Shown: positions 25,600 through 36,900 of the stretch, piece by piece | How positions within the stretch are numbered: position 1 is the first letter of the stretch | Layout: each line of letters opens with the position of its first letter | DNA from: Paulownia fortunei | Taxonomy: Eukaryota; Streptophyta; Magnoliopsida; Lamiales; Paulowniaceae | DNA length: 64,000 nt | Assembly: GCA_019321725.1 (NCBI GenBank) | Contig: CM033107.1 | Span: 15,739,445-15,803,444 of the forward strand | Direction of reading: 5' to 3' | Program-made: the position numbers and the translations under genes | Notes under the pieces: generated by a model | The model's database searches: none | Seen by the model: only the letters and a program-made list of their open reading frames with translations | What the model was told of the DNA's origin: nothing

Positions 25600-27516
25600 T
25601 TAGTGGTTCGAACTAACCTACCATTAAGACAGGTGCTAGGTAAACCAGAAACTTTAGGAAGGATGGTGAAATGGGCAGTAGAGATGAGCGAGTATGACAT
25701 AGATTTTCAGCCAAGGGTAGCTATCAAGGCGCAAGCCTTGGCAAATTTTCTGCAGGAAATGACACCTGCAGATGAGGTCCCTAAAGCATGGTTGCTGTAT
25801 GTGGATGGCTCGGCTACCATATCCAGTTGTGGGGCAGGTATTGTGCTAACCAGCCCAGAAGGGGAAGAACTGGAATTTGCAGTAAGATTTGAGTTCAAAA
25901 TATCCAATAATGAAGCTGAATATGAGGCATTGGTGAGGGGATTGAAGATGGCTCTGGAGCTGGGGGTCAAACAGTTAAGTGTCTTTTCTGATTCCAAGTT
26001 GGTCATGCAGCAGGTTGGAGGAGAATTTGTAGCCAAGGAGGAAAGAATGAGGAATTATGTGGAATAGGTATCCCAGCTAAAAGAGCAATTTACAAAATTG
26101 ATCTAAGTCGTATACCGCGGGCGGAGAATGGTAAGGCTGATTATCTTACTAAAATTGCAAGTTCTACCATTGATTGCAAGACCAGAAAAATCACATTGTT
26201 AACAGCCTACCAGCACAGTATGGTGATAGAAATAGCTTTTATGGAAGAGAAAGATGACTGGAGGACCAACATCCTAAAATATCTGCGAGAGGGAGAACTG
26301 CCACAAAATAAAAGAGAAGCTATTTGATTCCAGGTACGAGCTACTAGATTTTGTCTAATTGATGGTTTGTTATATAAGCGAGCTTATTCTACACCATACT
26401 TAAGATATTTATCACAAGAGGAAGGAGCCTATGTATTGCGAGAAATTCATGAGGGAGGATGTGGAAGCTATGGTGGAGGCCGTGCTCTGGCTTGTAAAAC
26501 GGCAAGAGCTGGGTATTTCTGGCCTTCATTGAAAAAGGATGCGCAACATCTGGTTAGAACATGTGAAACATGCCAGAAGCACGCCTCGTTGATACATAAA
26601 CCAACAGAGGAGCTGAAGGTCATGAGCTCACCTTGTCCCTTTTCCAAATGGGGAATTGATATTGTCGGACCCTTTCTCCTAGCGATAGGGCGAAGGAAAT
26701 TCTTAATAGTGGCAGTAGATTATTTCAGTAAATGGGTAGAAGCTGAGCCTGTAGCTAAGATCACAGAATCACAGGTCATGAAATTTCTATGGGGAAGCAT
26801 AGTATAGAGGTATGGGGTCCCGCGTGACCTGATATCGGATAATGGAACTCAGTTTCAGGGGAAAAAGATCCAGAGTTGGTGCGTTGAGATGAAGATCAAG
26901 CAACACTTCACTTCGGTGGCCCATCCTCAAGCCAATGGACCAGTGGAGGTAACCAACCGAAAAATATTACAAGGAATCAAAATCAGGCTAGACAGATCTG
27001 GAGGAGGTGGGTGGATGAGCTAGACTCGGTATTATGGGCATATCGTACGACACCAAGGACTATAACTGAAAAAACTCCATTCAGCTTGGTATATGGAGCA
27101 GAGGCTGTTATACTAGCCGAAATCAGAATGGAAACTCACCGAATCCAGAGCTATGATGAAAAAGAAAACATTGAACACATGAGAGAAGCATTAGATTGGA
27201 TTGATGAGAAAAGAGAAAAGGCATACCTCTCCATGGAGGCATACAAAAGTAGAATTTGAGCTGGGTACTCCCGAAGGTCAAAATAAGAAATTTTCAAGTC
27301 AGGGATCTGGTACTACGGCGAGCAGATGCTTTGAAACAAACTGGCAAGTTAGAAGCAAATTGGGAAGGGCCTTACAAGGTAACTTGGGTGATAGCTGGAG
27401 GTGCCTATAAGCAAGAAGATGAGAAAGGGAAAAAAATACCGAGACCATGGAATATTTGCCATTTGAAGAAATCTATATGTAATCTTGAGTTTTTTCTTAC
27501 AAAAGAAATGAAATGA
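25600..27516 (+). pseudogene. Tat pol fragment: RNase H end, second RNase H, integrase
   Basis: 25603-25770 is the C-terminal end of the RT-linked RNase H (VKWAVEMSEYDIDFQPRVAI). 25780-26067 is an archaeal-type RNase H, with acidic residues in YVDGSA, NNEAEYEAL and FSDSKLV. 26367-26807 begins integrase, but its zinc finger reads IHEGGCGSYGGG, so the second His expected in this HHCC site appears to be Tyr. The catalytic core has WGIDIVGPF (Asp1), LISDNGTQF (Asp2, about 26835) and VEVTNRKIL (Glu). The integrase tail continues at 27011-27259 and, after a frame change, 27256-27516 (NWEGPYKV, PRPWNICHLKK). Stops at 26065 and 26807 and the missing gag-protease-RT make it dead. Confidence 0.9.
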
Positions 27517-27540
27517 ATTTATCTGACATATTGTGAATTG

Positions 27541-27671
27541 ATTCAAGAATTCAAGAAAAAATCCTAAGGCAAGGCCAGTTGAACTAGACCTACCTGGGTT
27601 CCTTGGAGGGTTCGCAGAGACCGACCTCTTTGGGGAATACTTCAAGAAAAAATCCTAAGGCAAGGCCAGTT
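27541..27671 (+). repeat. 91-bp tandem repeat, left part of array
   Basis: A partial unit, one full unit (27576-27666), then CAGTT at 27667-27671, which is the target duplication of the nested element. The unit contains GGGTTCCTTGGAGGGTTCGC and continues at 37550 beyond the insert. Confidence 0.95.
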
Positions 27672-29959
27672 TGTGATACCGAGCCTCTTACTACTCACAT
27701 GGCCAAATATGATTCATGCATTACATGTTAATTTTATATGCTATTTGCATTTCTATTGACATTGCATAATTTATTTCATTTTATACGACATTCTTGAATA
27801 TTAAACTTAATTCTGAAACTCTTGCACGATATTAGTTATTGAATTTCTTAATCTAAGTAGTTGATTTTATATTGAAATAAGAAGAAAATGAGGTGGATCA
27901 ATATTAGATATAGATGGGATATATAGGTTATAATTTTGGAAGTGCTAAAAGTGTTACTAGTAACCTTATACGGTTTAATTTGATTTGATCAAGTTATTTC
28001 AAAAGTATATATTTGTAAATTAGCATACTTTGGATATTGGACATGATATAATATGATTTAAGTGTCATATTACAAGGCCCTTATGTGCATATGATTTTAG
28101 AAATGCAAACTAGATAATTCTTTAAGAATTGGAGATCGAATGAACGGACATAGGAATTACCTATGGGAATGAATGGTGATTAAGATAGGTTGCAACCAAA
28201 TAAAAATAGATGAGACACACAAGATTAGGGCTGCAAGATAAGGGAGAAAATCAGATTTGCCATTTACTTGCCACCTCATGCTTTCTTATTAAGCTTAAGC
28301 TAACACCTCAAGCTAACACCTCAAACCCTTCACCCTTAAGCAATGACCAGACCCTCATTTCAGCCATTTTCATCTTCCAAACACACACCTTAAGGTCTCC
28401 AAGTGATCCAAATTGATTCCAAGTTGAAATAAAAGCAAGAAAAGCAAAGAAGAAGTGATTACCATCAAGTTAGCCTCAAAATCTGCATAGGTAACACTTA
28501 TCTACGATTTTGCCTTTGGTTTTCAGATTATTATGAATGGTTTTATGGTTTATTAAGCTTTCAATATCTCTTATAAAAGTGTTAGGAAGTTTTTAGTTAG
28601 ACTTTGGTGCACAAAGAAAGGGTTTTTGATCACAAACACTTAATAGGAAATACTTGTGGCAGAAACTGTCATCGTACTGTTTTCTTGTGTTTTAGGCTTC
28701 AAAAGTGTATGGTATGTTGAATAAAACCTATAATTATTACCATTTACATGACTATATATGAGTTAAGAGTATTGGAATGAAGTTTTATCAGTTGGAAATT
28801 GAAATAGAGAATGATATTGGAGAAACACTCAAACTGCCAAAATAGCAAAATCTGTTTTGGTGTGCTGTGAAGGAAACTGAATTAAGGGAGCTAAATCCAT
28901 TATTTTTGGTAATAATATGACCTTTTTGTCTCCTTATATATGTTATCTAATTATGGTGAAAATGTTGGAGTGATTGAATATACTTAAGGGTGCCCAAACC
29001 ATTAATGTCATGAAGTGTGCAAAACTGTCACGGTAGGAAACAATCTGTTTCAGTATGTCGTGAAGAGAGCTGAACTTGGGATGCTATATCCGTGATTTTT
29101 AGCAATTATATGATATGGTTACATTTATATACATGTTATATAAGTGTGGTAAAAATTTGGGAGTGATTGGATATGCTTAGGGATGTTAAAATTATCATGC
29201 AACTAAACTTGATAGCAAGAATATATGAAAATGTGAATCTGCCACATTTGATCACTTAGCATGTTTCAATATTGATTTGTTGCTATTGAGTGTTAACAAT
29301 TAGGTACATGCTATTAGAGTTATAATACTTCAATTACATGATGTTTGCATGCATTTAAGATGAGAAATTGAGGTATTTGAGGGGCTATATTGGGTTCTAG
29401 TTTGTGAAAGCTTGATTGTTAGCTTATAGCTTGGTGTTTAAGGTCTAGTATGAGATTTTGTGCTTTCAACTTGCCAATTGGGAATGGTGCTTGATGTTGG
29501 TTAATATTACAGGCTATTTTACATCTAAGGTTGGAGTGGAATACTAAACAAATTTAGACTAAGCCACCAACCAAGTGAAAGGTAAGTAAAGATTCATTTG
29601 CAACTACAATGCATAGACATAGTAGATGTGTGAATTATATGTAATATCATAAATCATATGTGCATAGTAGAGGACTCTCAATTGAGCATACATACATGGG
29701 CATTGTCATTGGCATGTGCATGCATCATATACGCGCATTGTGATAAATCTTGCATTGCACGGCATGATTGTGAGAAAGGAAAATATTTTGCTGACCACTA
29801 CTAGTGCACTGAAGCATGCATGGATTTGCATGGTTTATGCATGGATTGCAGGTTCGCGTGCATGAATTTGCATGCGTATGAGTATGCATGGATTTGCATG
29901 CTTATATGATTATTAGCCATTAGATTATAGCAGTATACAGAGCTCTTTTTCGGTGCATG
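27672..29959 (+). repeat. Tekay 5' LTR, 3' end deleted
   Basis: It follows the 3' LTR until CGGTGCATG (29951-29959) and then jumps to leader sequence TACATGATCTTAGAACTTGC. About 590 bp of LTR, the PBS and a little leader are lost. ATG is shared at both deletion ends. The leader join is recognised from the tandem Tekay copies (54480-54550), where the same words lie just inside the PBS. Confidence 0.92.
29513..29581 (+). other. Candidate LTR internal exon (69 nt)
   Basis: Bounded by TTAATATTACAG and GTAAGTAAAG, as in the 3' LTR copy. The first donor candidate is GCATAG|GTAACAC at 28491/28492. The downstream acceptor has been lost in the 3' deletion of this LTR. Confidence 0.38.
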
Positions 29960-30086
29960 TACATGATCTTAGAACTTGCGGAGCCCAACCACGCGAGTAA
30001 GTTTTACATTATCATATATTGCATTACATATTCCATGAATTATATTGGCCATTTGTTGTCAAACTTGTGTAAAACAGCACTGCAAA

Positions 30087-31576
30087 ATGGTGAGAACTCA
30101 GGGTGAGAGCAGTGGTGGTGCCAGAGCACAGAGAAATGAGACACCCACCCATGTTAATGATCGAGATACCATGATTAAACGATTAACAGAGTTAATTAAA
30201 CGACAGTCCGAACAATTCAGCAACTGATTTGACAAAGAGATAATGGTGAACAACCGCGGGTGGAGGTAAACCAACAGCGGGCGGACTATATATATATGGT
30301 GGGGAGACGATTTAGGAGGCTGGATCCCTCAACATTTGAGGATGCGATTGATCCTACCGCTGCAGAGGACTGGTTGAGGACCCTGGAAAACATGTTCCAT
30401 ATAGCAGGGTGCGAGTAGAGGAGAGGGTAATGTGTGCCACTTTCATGCTTCGCGGTAGTGCAGGCCATTGGTGGGACATGATCAGCAGTATAGAGGACAT
30501 TACTACCATGAGCTGGGACAGATTCAAGGAGTTATTCCGAAATAAATATTTCACGGCCCCAGTTCGCATGATGAAGATGAATGAGTTTATACAACTGCGA
30601 CAAGGAGCAATGACTATTGGGGAATATATTCGTAAATTTGAACAATTGTCCAGGTTCGCTACGCACATGGTCAGCACTGAAGCACTTAAAGTAGAGAGAT
30701 TTCTGGAGGGTTTGAGGCCAGAATTATATCGGGATGTGAATATGGCGGGTACTCAAGGGGTGACATTTTCACAGGTGGCTGAGAGGGCACTAGTATCAGA
30801 ACAGGCTGAATTGAGAATCGCTCGTGCACAAGAGGTTCGACAGCAATTCAGACAGTAGGGACAGAGATAGACTGTGGGGCAAAAGAGGCCAGTTCAAATG
30901 CAGAAGCCGATCCAAATACAGAAGCCGGGATTTAAATTTCAAGGAGAATAAGGCCAACAACAAGAAGGTCAAAATAAGAGGCCACGGGTCGAACAAGGAA
31001 AAACCAATGCCAGAAGCTGTGTGTCAGAAATATGGTAATCGACATACTGGAGGCTTCTATATAGAAACCAGGACGTGTTTTCGATGTGGAATACCGGGAC
31101 ATATTGCTAAATTTTGCCCAGGTAAACAGAATCAGACCATCCAAAAGAATGTACCAGCCAAGGTGTTCACCATGACCAGGGCGGATGCAGAAGCAAATCC
31201 ATCGGTGGTAACAGGTACACTTTATATTTCTAGTGTTCCAACACTTGTATTATTTGATTCTGGAGCCACGCATTCATTTGCATCCACTGAGTACGTGAAG
31301 AGGCTGGGTAGAATACCAGATGTAGCAGAAATCAGTTATAGTGTAACAGTTCCCTCTGGAGATGCTAGACAAACCGATCGGATTTTGAGAGCTTGTGCTA
31401 TACTTGTTGAAGGTAGAGAATTACATGCTGATTTGATTGTACTGGATATGAATGATTATGATGTTATTTTGGGCATGGATTGGTTGTCAAAGTATGGGGC
31501 TACTATTAACTGTAAGGAAAAGACGGTGATATTTCAACTTTCTGGGAAGAGTCTTTCACATTTGCCAGCATTGTGA
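30087..31576 (+). pseudogene. gag: Tekay gag and aspartic protease
   Basis: Gag forms the virus-like particle and binds the RNA; the protease cuts the polyprotein. The likely start is ATG 30087 (MVRTQGESSGGARAQ), because the same MVRT.GES start is seen at 49531 in a related copy. The gag core lies at 30260-30855, with RGSAGHWWDM, MKMNEFIQLRQGAMTIGEY and KVERFLEGLRPELYRDVNM. The CCHC zinc knuckle CFRCGIPGHIAKFC is at 31076-31117. The protease has the catalytic triplet in VLFDSGATHSFAS (about 31256) and ILGMDWLSKYGATINC. Frame changes near 30410 and 30840 and a stop after residue 47 break it. Confidence 0.92.
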
Positions 31577-33197
31577 AGAATTTCAGATTTCCTATGATTT
31601 CAGCAGTGAAGGCACAACGATTACTCGATGATGGTTGTGAAGGGTACTTGGTGAGTGTCATGAACATTGAGGAACAACACCCACCAACTCTGAGTGAAAT
31701 ACCAGTGGTATGGGAATATACTGAAGTATTCCCAGATGATCTCCCGGGACTGCCACCAGATTGTGAAATAAAGTTTGTTATTGACATACAACCAGGAACA
31801 TCTTCAATCTCAAAAACTCCCTACAGAATGGCTCCATTGGAGTTGAAAGAATTGAAAGTACAATTACAAGACTTGTTGGACAAGGGATTTATCAGACCGA
31901 GCTTTTCACCTTGGGGAGCACCAGTTCTATTTGTACATAAGAAGGATGGCACCATGAGACTGTGCATCGATTATCGAGAGTTGAACAGGGTCACAATTAA
32001 GAATAAGTATCCGTTACCCAGAATCGATGATTTATTTGACCAGCTTCAGGGTGCCGTAATATTTTCAAAGATTGACTTATGCTCTGGGTACCATCAATTG
32101 AAAATAAAGGAAGAGGATATCCCCAAGACGGCATTTAGTACAAGATATGGGCACTATGAATTTTTGGTGATGCCATTTGGATTGACTAACGCTCCAGCAG
32201 CATTCATGGATCTGATGAATAGAGTGTTTAAAGAATTTCTGGATAAATTTATTATTGTGTTCATAGATGACATTCTAGTTTACTCCAGAACTAAAGAAGA
32301 ACATGCCGCACATTTAACACAAGTACTAGAGGTCCTGAAAGTGAAGCAGTTATACGCCATCTTTAAGAAATGCGAGTTCTGGTTGGATCGTGTGGTATTC
32401 TTGGGACATGTTATATCAGGAGCGGGAATATCAGTAGATCCAAGTAAAGTTGAAGCTATCAACAACTGGATGCAACCTACTAATCCTTCAGAGGTGTGCA
32501 GTTTTCTGGGTTTAGCTGGATATTACCAAAGATTTGTGGAGGGGTTCTCCAATATTGCAATGCCATTGACACAATTAACCAGAAAACGGGTGATGTTTAG
32601 ATGGACAGATATGTGTGAGCGAAGTTTCCAGGAGCTGAAAAAGAGACTGACTTCAGCACCTATTCTCTCAATTCCATCAGGTACGGGAGGATTCGTAATT
32701 TACAGTGACGCGTCGAAGAATGGATTAGGATGTGTACTGATGCAGAATGGCAAAGTAATTGCGTATGCATTCAGGCAACTTAAAGAGTACGAAAAGAATT
32801 ACCCCACGCACGACTTGGAACTTGCTGCTATGTATTTGCGCTTAAAATATGGAGGCACTATTTATATGGTGAACGGTACGAGATCTATACTGATCACAAG
32901 AGCCTCAAATACTTCTTCACACAGAAAGAGTTGAATATGCGGCAGCAAAGATGGCTAGAACTGGTAAAAGATTATGATTGTGTGATCAATTACCACCCAG
33001 GTAAAGCCAACGTTGTAGCTGATGCATTGAGCCGAAAATCCACACAAAGTACAATGGCTATGGCTTTAATTCAGAAATCAAAACTGAATGATTTGCAGAA
33101 AATGAATATAGAGATTTTACAGACAGGAGTAATAGAGGCAAAGTTGGCAGCCCTGACGCTTCAGCCTACGCTAATTGATAGGATCAAACAGGGATAA
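31573..33197 (+). pseudogene. pol: Tekay reverse transcriptase and RNase H
   Basis: RT copies the RNA into DNA and RNase H removes the template. RT motifs in order from about residue 100 of the 31573 frame: [62 protein letters not shown] and the catalytic FIDDILVYS (32260-32286). Then [20 protein letters not shown] and the RNase H start [20 protein letters not shown]. The frame slips near 32835 and RNase H resumes in the 32931 frame with [20 protein letters not shown] and ADALSRKS. A stop at 33195 separates it from integrase. The RT core is uninterrupted. Confidence 0.94.
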
Positions 33198-34597
33198 CGA
33201 GATGATGAATATCTCATCAATATGAGAAATATGTTGCTGCAGGGAAGTCTACTAATTTAAGATGACTCAGGATGATATTTTACAATTTAGAGGGCGGTTT
33301 TGTGTGCCAAATATTGATAACATTCGGGAAGACATTTTAAAAGAGGCACATTCAACCCCTTATTCAGTACATCCAGGGGCTACTAAGATGTATAGAGACT
33401 TGAAATCGCATTATTGGTGGCCGGGTATGAAAAAGAACATCGCCCAGCATGTGGAGCAATGTTTAACATGTCAGCAAATGAAGGCCGAACATCAAAGACC
33501 CGTAGGGACTTTACAACCTCTACTTATTCCAGAATGGAAATGGGAAAGGATCACCATGGATTTCGTAACTGGTTTGCCAAAGACTACTAAGAGTCATGAT
33601 GCTATTTGGGTTATCGTCGATAGATTGACCAAGTCTGCTCATTTCCTTCCATATGTTCTACATATTCCATGGATCGCTATGCCCAATTATACATTCAGGA
33701 GATTGTCAGACTTCATGGTGTGCCATTGTCTATTATTTCTGATAGAGATTCAAGATTTTTGTCTACTTTTTGGAGGAGTTTACATAAAGCTTTGGGAACA
33801 CAATTATCATTTAGTACATCATATCATCCTCAGACGGATGGGCAATCTGAACGAACAATACAGACGTTGGAGGATATGCTTAGAGCCTGTGTATTAGACT
33901 TCCAAGGTCAGTGGAGTAAATTCCTACCTTTGGTGGAGTTTTGGTACAACAATAGCTATCAGACTAGCATTGGAATGGCTCCCTATGAAGCATTGTATGA
34001 CAGAAAATGTAGGTCTCCGATACACTGGGATGAAGTTGGTGAGAAGAAACTTTTGGGCCCAGATATGATTCGAGAGATAACAGAAGCCGTGTTACAGATT
34101 CGACAAAGAATGCAAACTGCCCAAAATTGATAGAAAAGTTATGCAGATCGACGAAGAAGGCCATTGGAGTTTGCGATAGGAGATCAGGTGTTTTTGAAAG
34201 TAGCACCAATGAAGGGCATCATGCGGTTTGGGAGAAAGGAAAATTGAGTCCCAGATACATTGGCCCATTCTCGGTGATTGAAAGAATTGGTGATGTTTCT
34301 TACAGACTAGATCTGCCAACATCTATGTCCCAAATACACAATGTATTTCATGTGTCTATGCTGAGAAAATATATTGCTAATCCTTCTCACATTCTGAAGA
34401 ATGAACTAGTGGAATTAAAGGTAGATTTGAGCTACGAAGAAAAGCCTGTACAGAATTTATTACGAGAAGTGAAGCAGCTAAGAAATAAACAGATTCCATT
34501 GGTTAAAGTGTTATGGAGAAACCAATTAGTAGAAGAGGCCACTTGGGAAAGGGAGGATGAAATGAGAACTAAGTATCCTGAACTTTTCGGTAAGTGA
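33198..34597 (+). pseudogene. pol: Tekay integrase with C-terminal chromodomain
   Basis: Integrase inserts the new copy into the chromosome. The HHCC zinc site runs from HSTPYSVHPGATKMY to CLTCQQMK (33346-33480). The catalytic residues are Asp 33559-33561 (ITMDFVTGLP), Asp 33741-33743 (IISDRDSRF) and Glu 33849-33851 (QSERTIQ), the last two 35 residues apart as usual. The frame changes near 33668 and again near 34127. The C-terminal part has RYIGPFSVIERIGDVSYRL and HNVFHVSMLRKY. Residues from about 34430 form a chromodomain (YEEKPVQNLLREVKQL, LVKVLW, EEATWEREDEM), which marks it as a chromovirus of Tekay type. The stop at 34595-34597 lies 36 bp before the 3' LTR. Confidence 0.94.
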
Positions 34598-34617
34598 AAT
34601 TTCGGGGACGAAATTTT

Positions 34618-34633
34618 TATAAGGAGGGGAGGA
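34618..34633 (+). other. Tekay polypurine tract
   Basis: TATAAGGAGGGGAGGA ends one base before TGTGATACCC at 34634. It is preceded by TTCGGGGACGAAATTTT, the conserved spacer of this lineage. It primes plus-strand DNA synthesis. Confidence 0.85.
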
Positions 34634-36477
34634 TGTGATACCCGAGCCTCTTACTACTCACATGGCCAAATATGATTCATGCATTACATGTTAATTTTAT
34701 ATGCTATTTGCATTTCTATTGACATTGCATAATTTATTTCATTTTATACGACATTCTTGAATATTAAACTTAATTCTGAAACTCTTGCACGATATTAGTT
34801 ATTGAATTTCTTAATCTAAGTAGTTGATTTTATATTGAAATAAGAAGAAAATGAGGTGGATCAATATTAGATATAGATGGGATATATAGGTTATAATTTT
34901 GGAAGTGCTAAAAGTGTTACTAGTAACCTTATACGGTTTAATTTGATTTGATCAAGTTATTTCAAAAGTATACATTTGTAAATTAGCATACTTGGGATAT
35001 TGGACATGATATAATATGATTTAAGTGTCATATTACAAGGCCCTTATGTGCATATGATTTTAGAAATGCAAACTAGATAATTCTTTAAGAATTGGAGATC
35101 GAATGAACGGACATAGGAATTACCTATGGGAATGAATGGTGATTAAGATAGGTTGAACCAAAAAAATAAAAATAGATGAGACACAAAGATTAGCGCTGCA
35201 AGATAAGGGAGAAAATCAGATTTGCCATTTACTTGCCACCTCATGCTTTCTTATTAAGCTTAAGCTAACATCTCAAGCTAACACCTCAAACCCTTCACCC
35301 TTAAGCAACGACCAGACCCTCATTTCAGCCATTTTCATCTTCCAAACACACACCTTAAGGTCTCCAAGTGATCCAAATTGATTCCAAGTTGAAATAAAAG
35401 CAAGAAAAGCAAAGAAGAAGTGATTACCATCAAGTTAGCCTCAAAATCTGCATAGGTAACACTTATCTACGGTTTTGCCTTTGGTTTTCAGATTATTATG
35501 AATGGTTTTATGGTTTATTAAGATTTGAATATCTCTTATAAAAGTGTTAGGAAGTTTTTAGTTAGACTTTGGTGCACAAAGAAAGGGTTTTTGATCACAA
35601 ACACTTAATAGGAAATACTTGTGGCAGAAACTGTCATCTTACTATTTTCTTGTGTTTTAGGCTTCAAAAGTGTATGGTATATTGAATAAAACCTATAATT
35701 ATTACCATTTACATGACTATATATGAGTTAAGAGTATTGGAATGAAGTTTTATCAGTTGGAAATTGAAATAGAGAATGATATTGGAGAAACACTCAAACT
35801 GCCAAAATAGCAAAATCTGTTTTGGTGTGCTGTGAAGGAAACTGAATTAAGGGAGCTAAATCCATTATTTTTGGTAATAATATGACCTTTTTGTCTCCTT
35901 ATATATGTTATCTAAGTATGGTGAAAATTTTGGAGTGATTGAATATACTTAAGGGTGCCAAAACCATTAATGTCATGAAGTGTGCAAAACTGTCACGGTA
36001 GGAAACAATCTGTTTCAGTATGTCATGAAGAGAGCTGAACTTGGGAAGCTATATCCGTGAGTTTTAGCAATTCTATGATATGGTTACATTTATATACATG
36101 TTATATAAGTGTGGTAAAAATTTGGGAGTGATTGGATATGCTTAGGGATGTTAAAATTATCATGCAACTAAACTTGACAGCAAGAAAATATGAAAATGTG
36201 AATCTGCCACATTTGATCACTTAACATGTTTCAACTTGATATGTTGCTATTGAGTGTTAACAATTAGGTACATGCTATTAGAGTTATAATACTTCAATTA
36301 CATAATGTTTGCATGCATTTAAGATGAGAAATTGAGGTATTTGAGGGGCTATATTGGGTTCTAGTTTGTGAAAGCTTGATTGTTAGCTTATAGCTTGGTG
36401 TTTAAGGTCTAGTATGAGATTTTGTGCTTTCAACTTGCCAAATTGGGAATGGTGCTTGATGTTGGGTAATATTACAG

Positions 36478-36546
36478 GCTATTTTACATCTAAGGTTGGA
36501 GAGGAATACTAAACAAATTTAGACTAAGCCACCAACCAATTGAAAG
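36478..36546 (+). other. Candidate LTR internal exon (69 nt), reference copy
   Basis: Preceded by GTTGGGTAATATTACAG and followed by GTAAGTAAAG. If used, intron 1 would span 35456-36477 and intron 2 36547-37134. It is non-coding in context, as gag starts downstream of the LTR. The evidence is conservation of the borders only. Confidence 0.42.
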
Positions 36547-36769
36547 GTAAGTAAAGATTCATTTGCAACTATAATGCATAGACATAGTAGATGTGTGAAT
36601 TATTTGTAATATCATAAATCATATGTGCATGGTAGAGGACTCTCAATTGAGCATACATACATGGGCAATGTCATTGGCACGTGCATGCATCATATACGCA
36701 CATTGTGATAAATCTTGCATTGCACGACATGATTGTGAGAAAGGAAAATATTTTCCTGACCACTACTAG

Positions 36770-36900
36770 TGCACCGAAGTATGCATGGATTTGCATGGTT
36801 TATGCATGGATTTGTAGGTTCGCGTGCATGGATTTGCATGCGTATGAGTATGTATGCATGGATTTGCATGCGTATGAGTATGCATGGATTTGCATGCTTA
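36770..36900 (+). repeat. LTR minisatellite of GCATGGATTTGCATGCGTAT type
   Basis: Short imperfect units built on GCATGGATTTGCATG, some joined by CGTATGAGTAT, each partly palindromic. Related arrays with different unit number occur at about 29815-29905 and 62860-62905, and inverted at 4385-4480. Subfamilies B and A' have a different, GC-richer sequence at this place. Confidence 0.85.
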
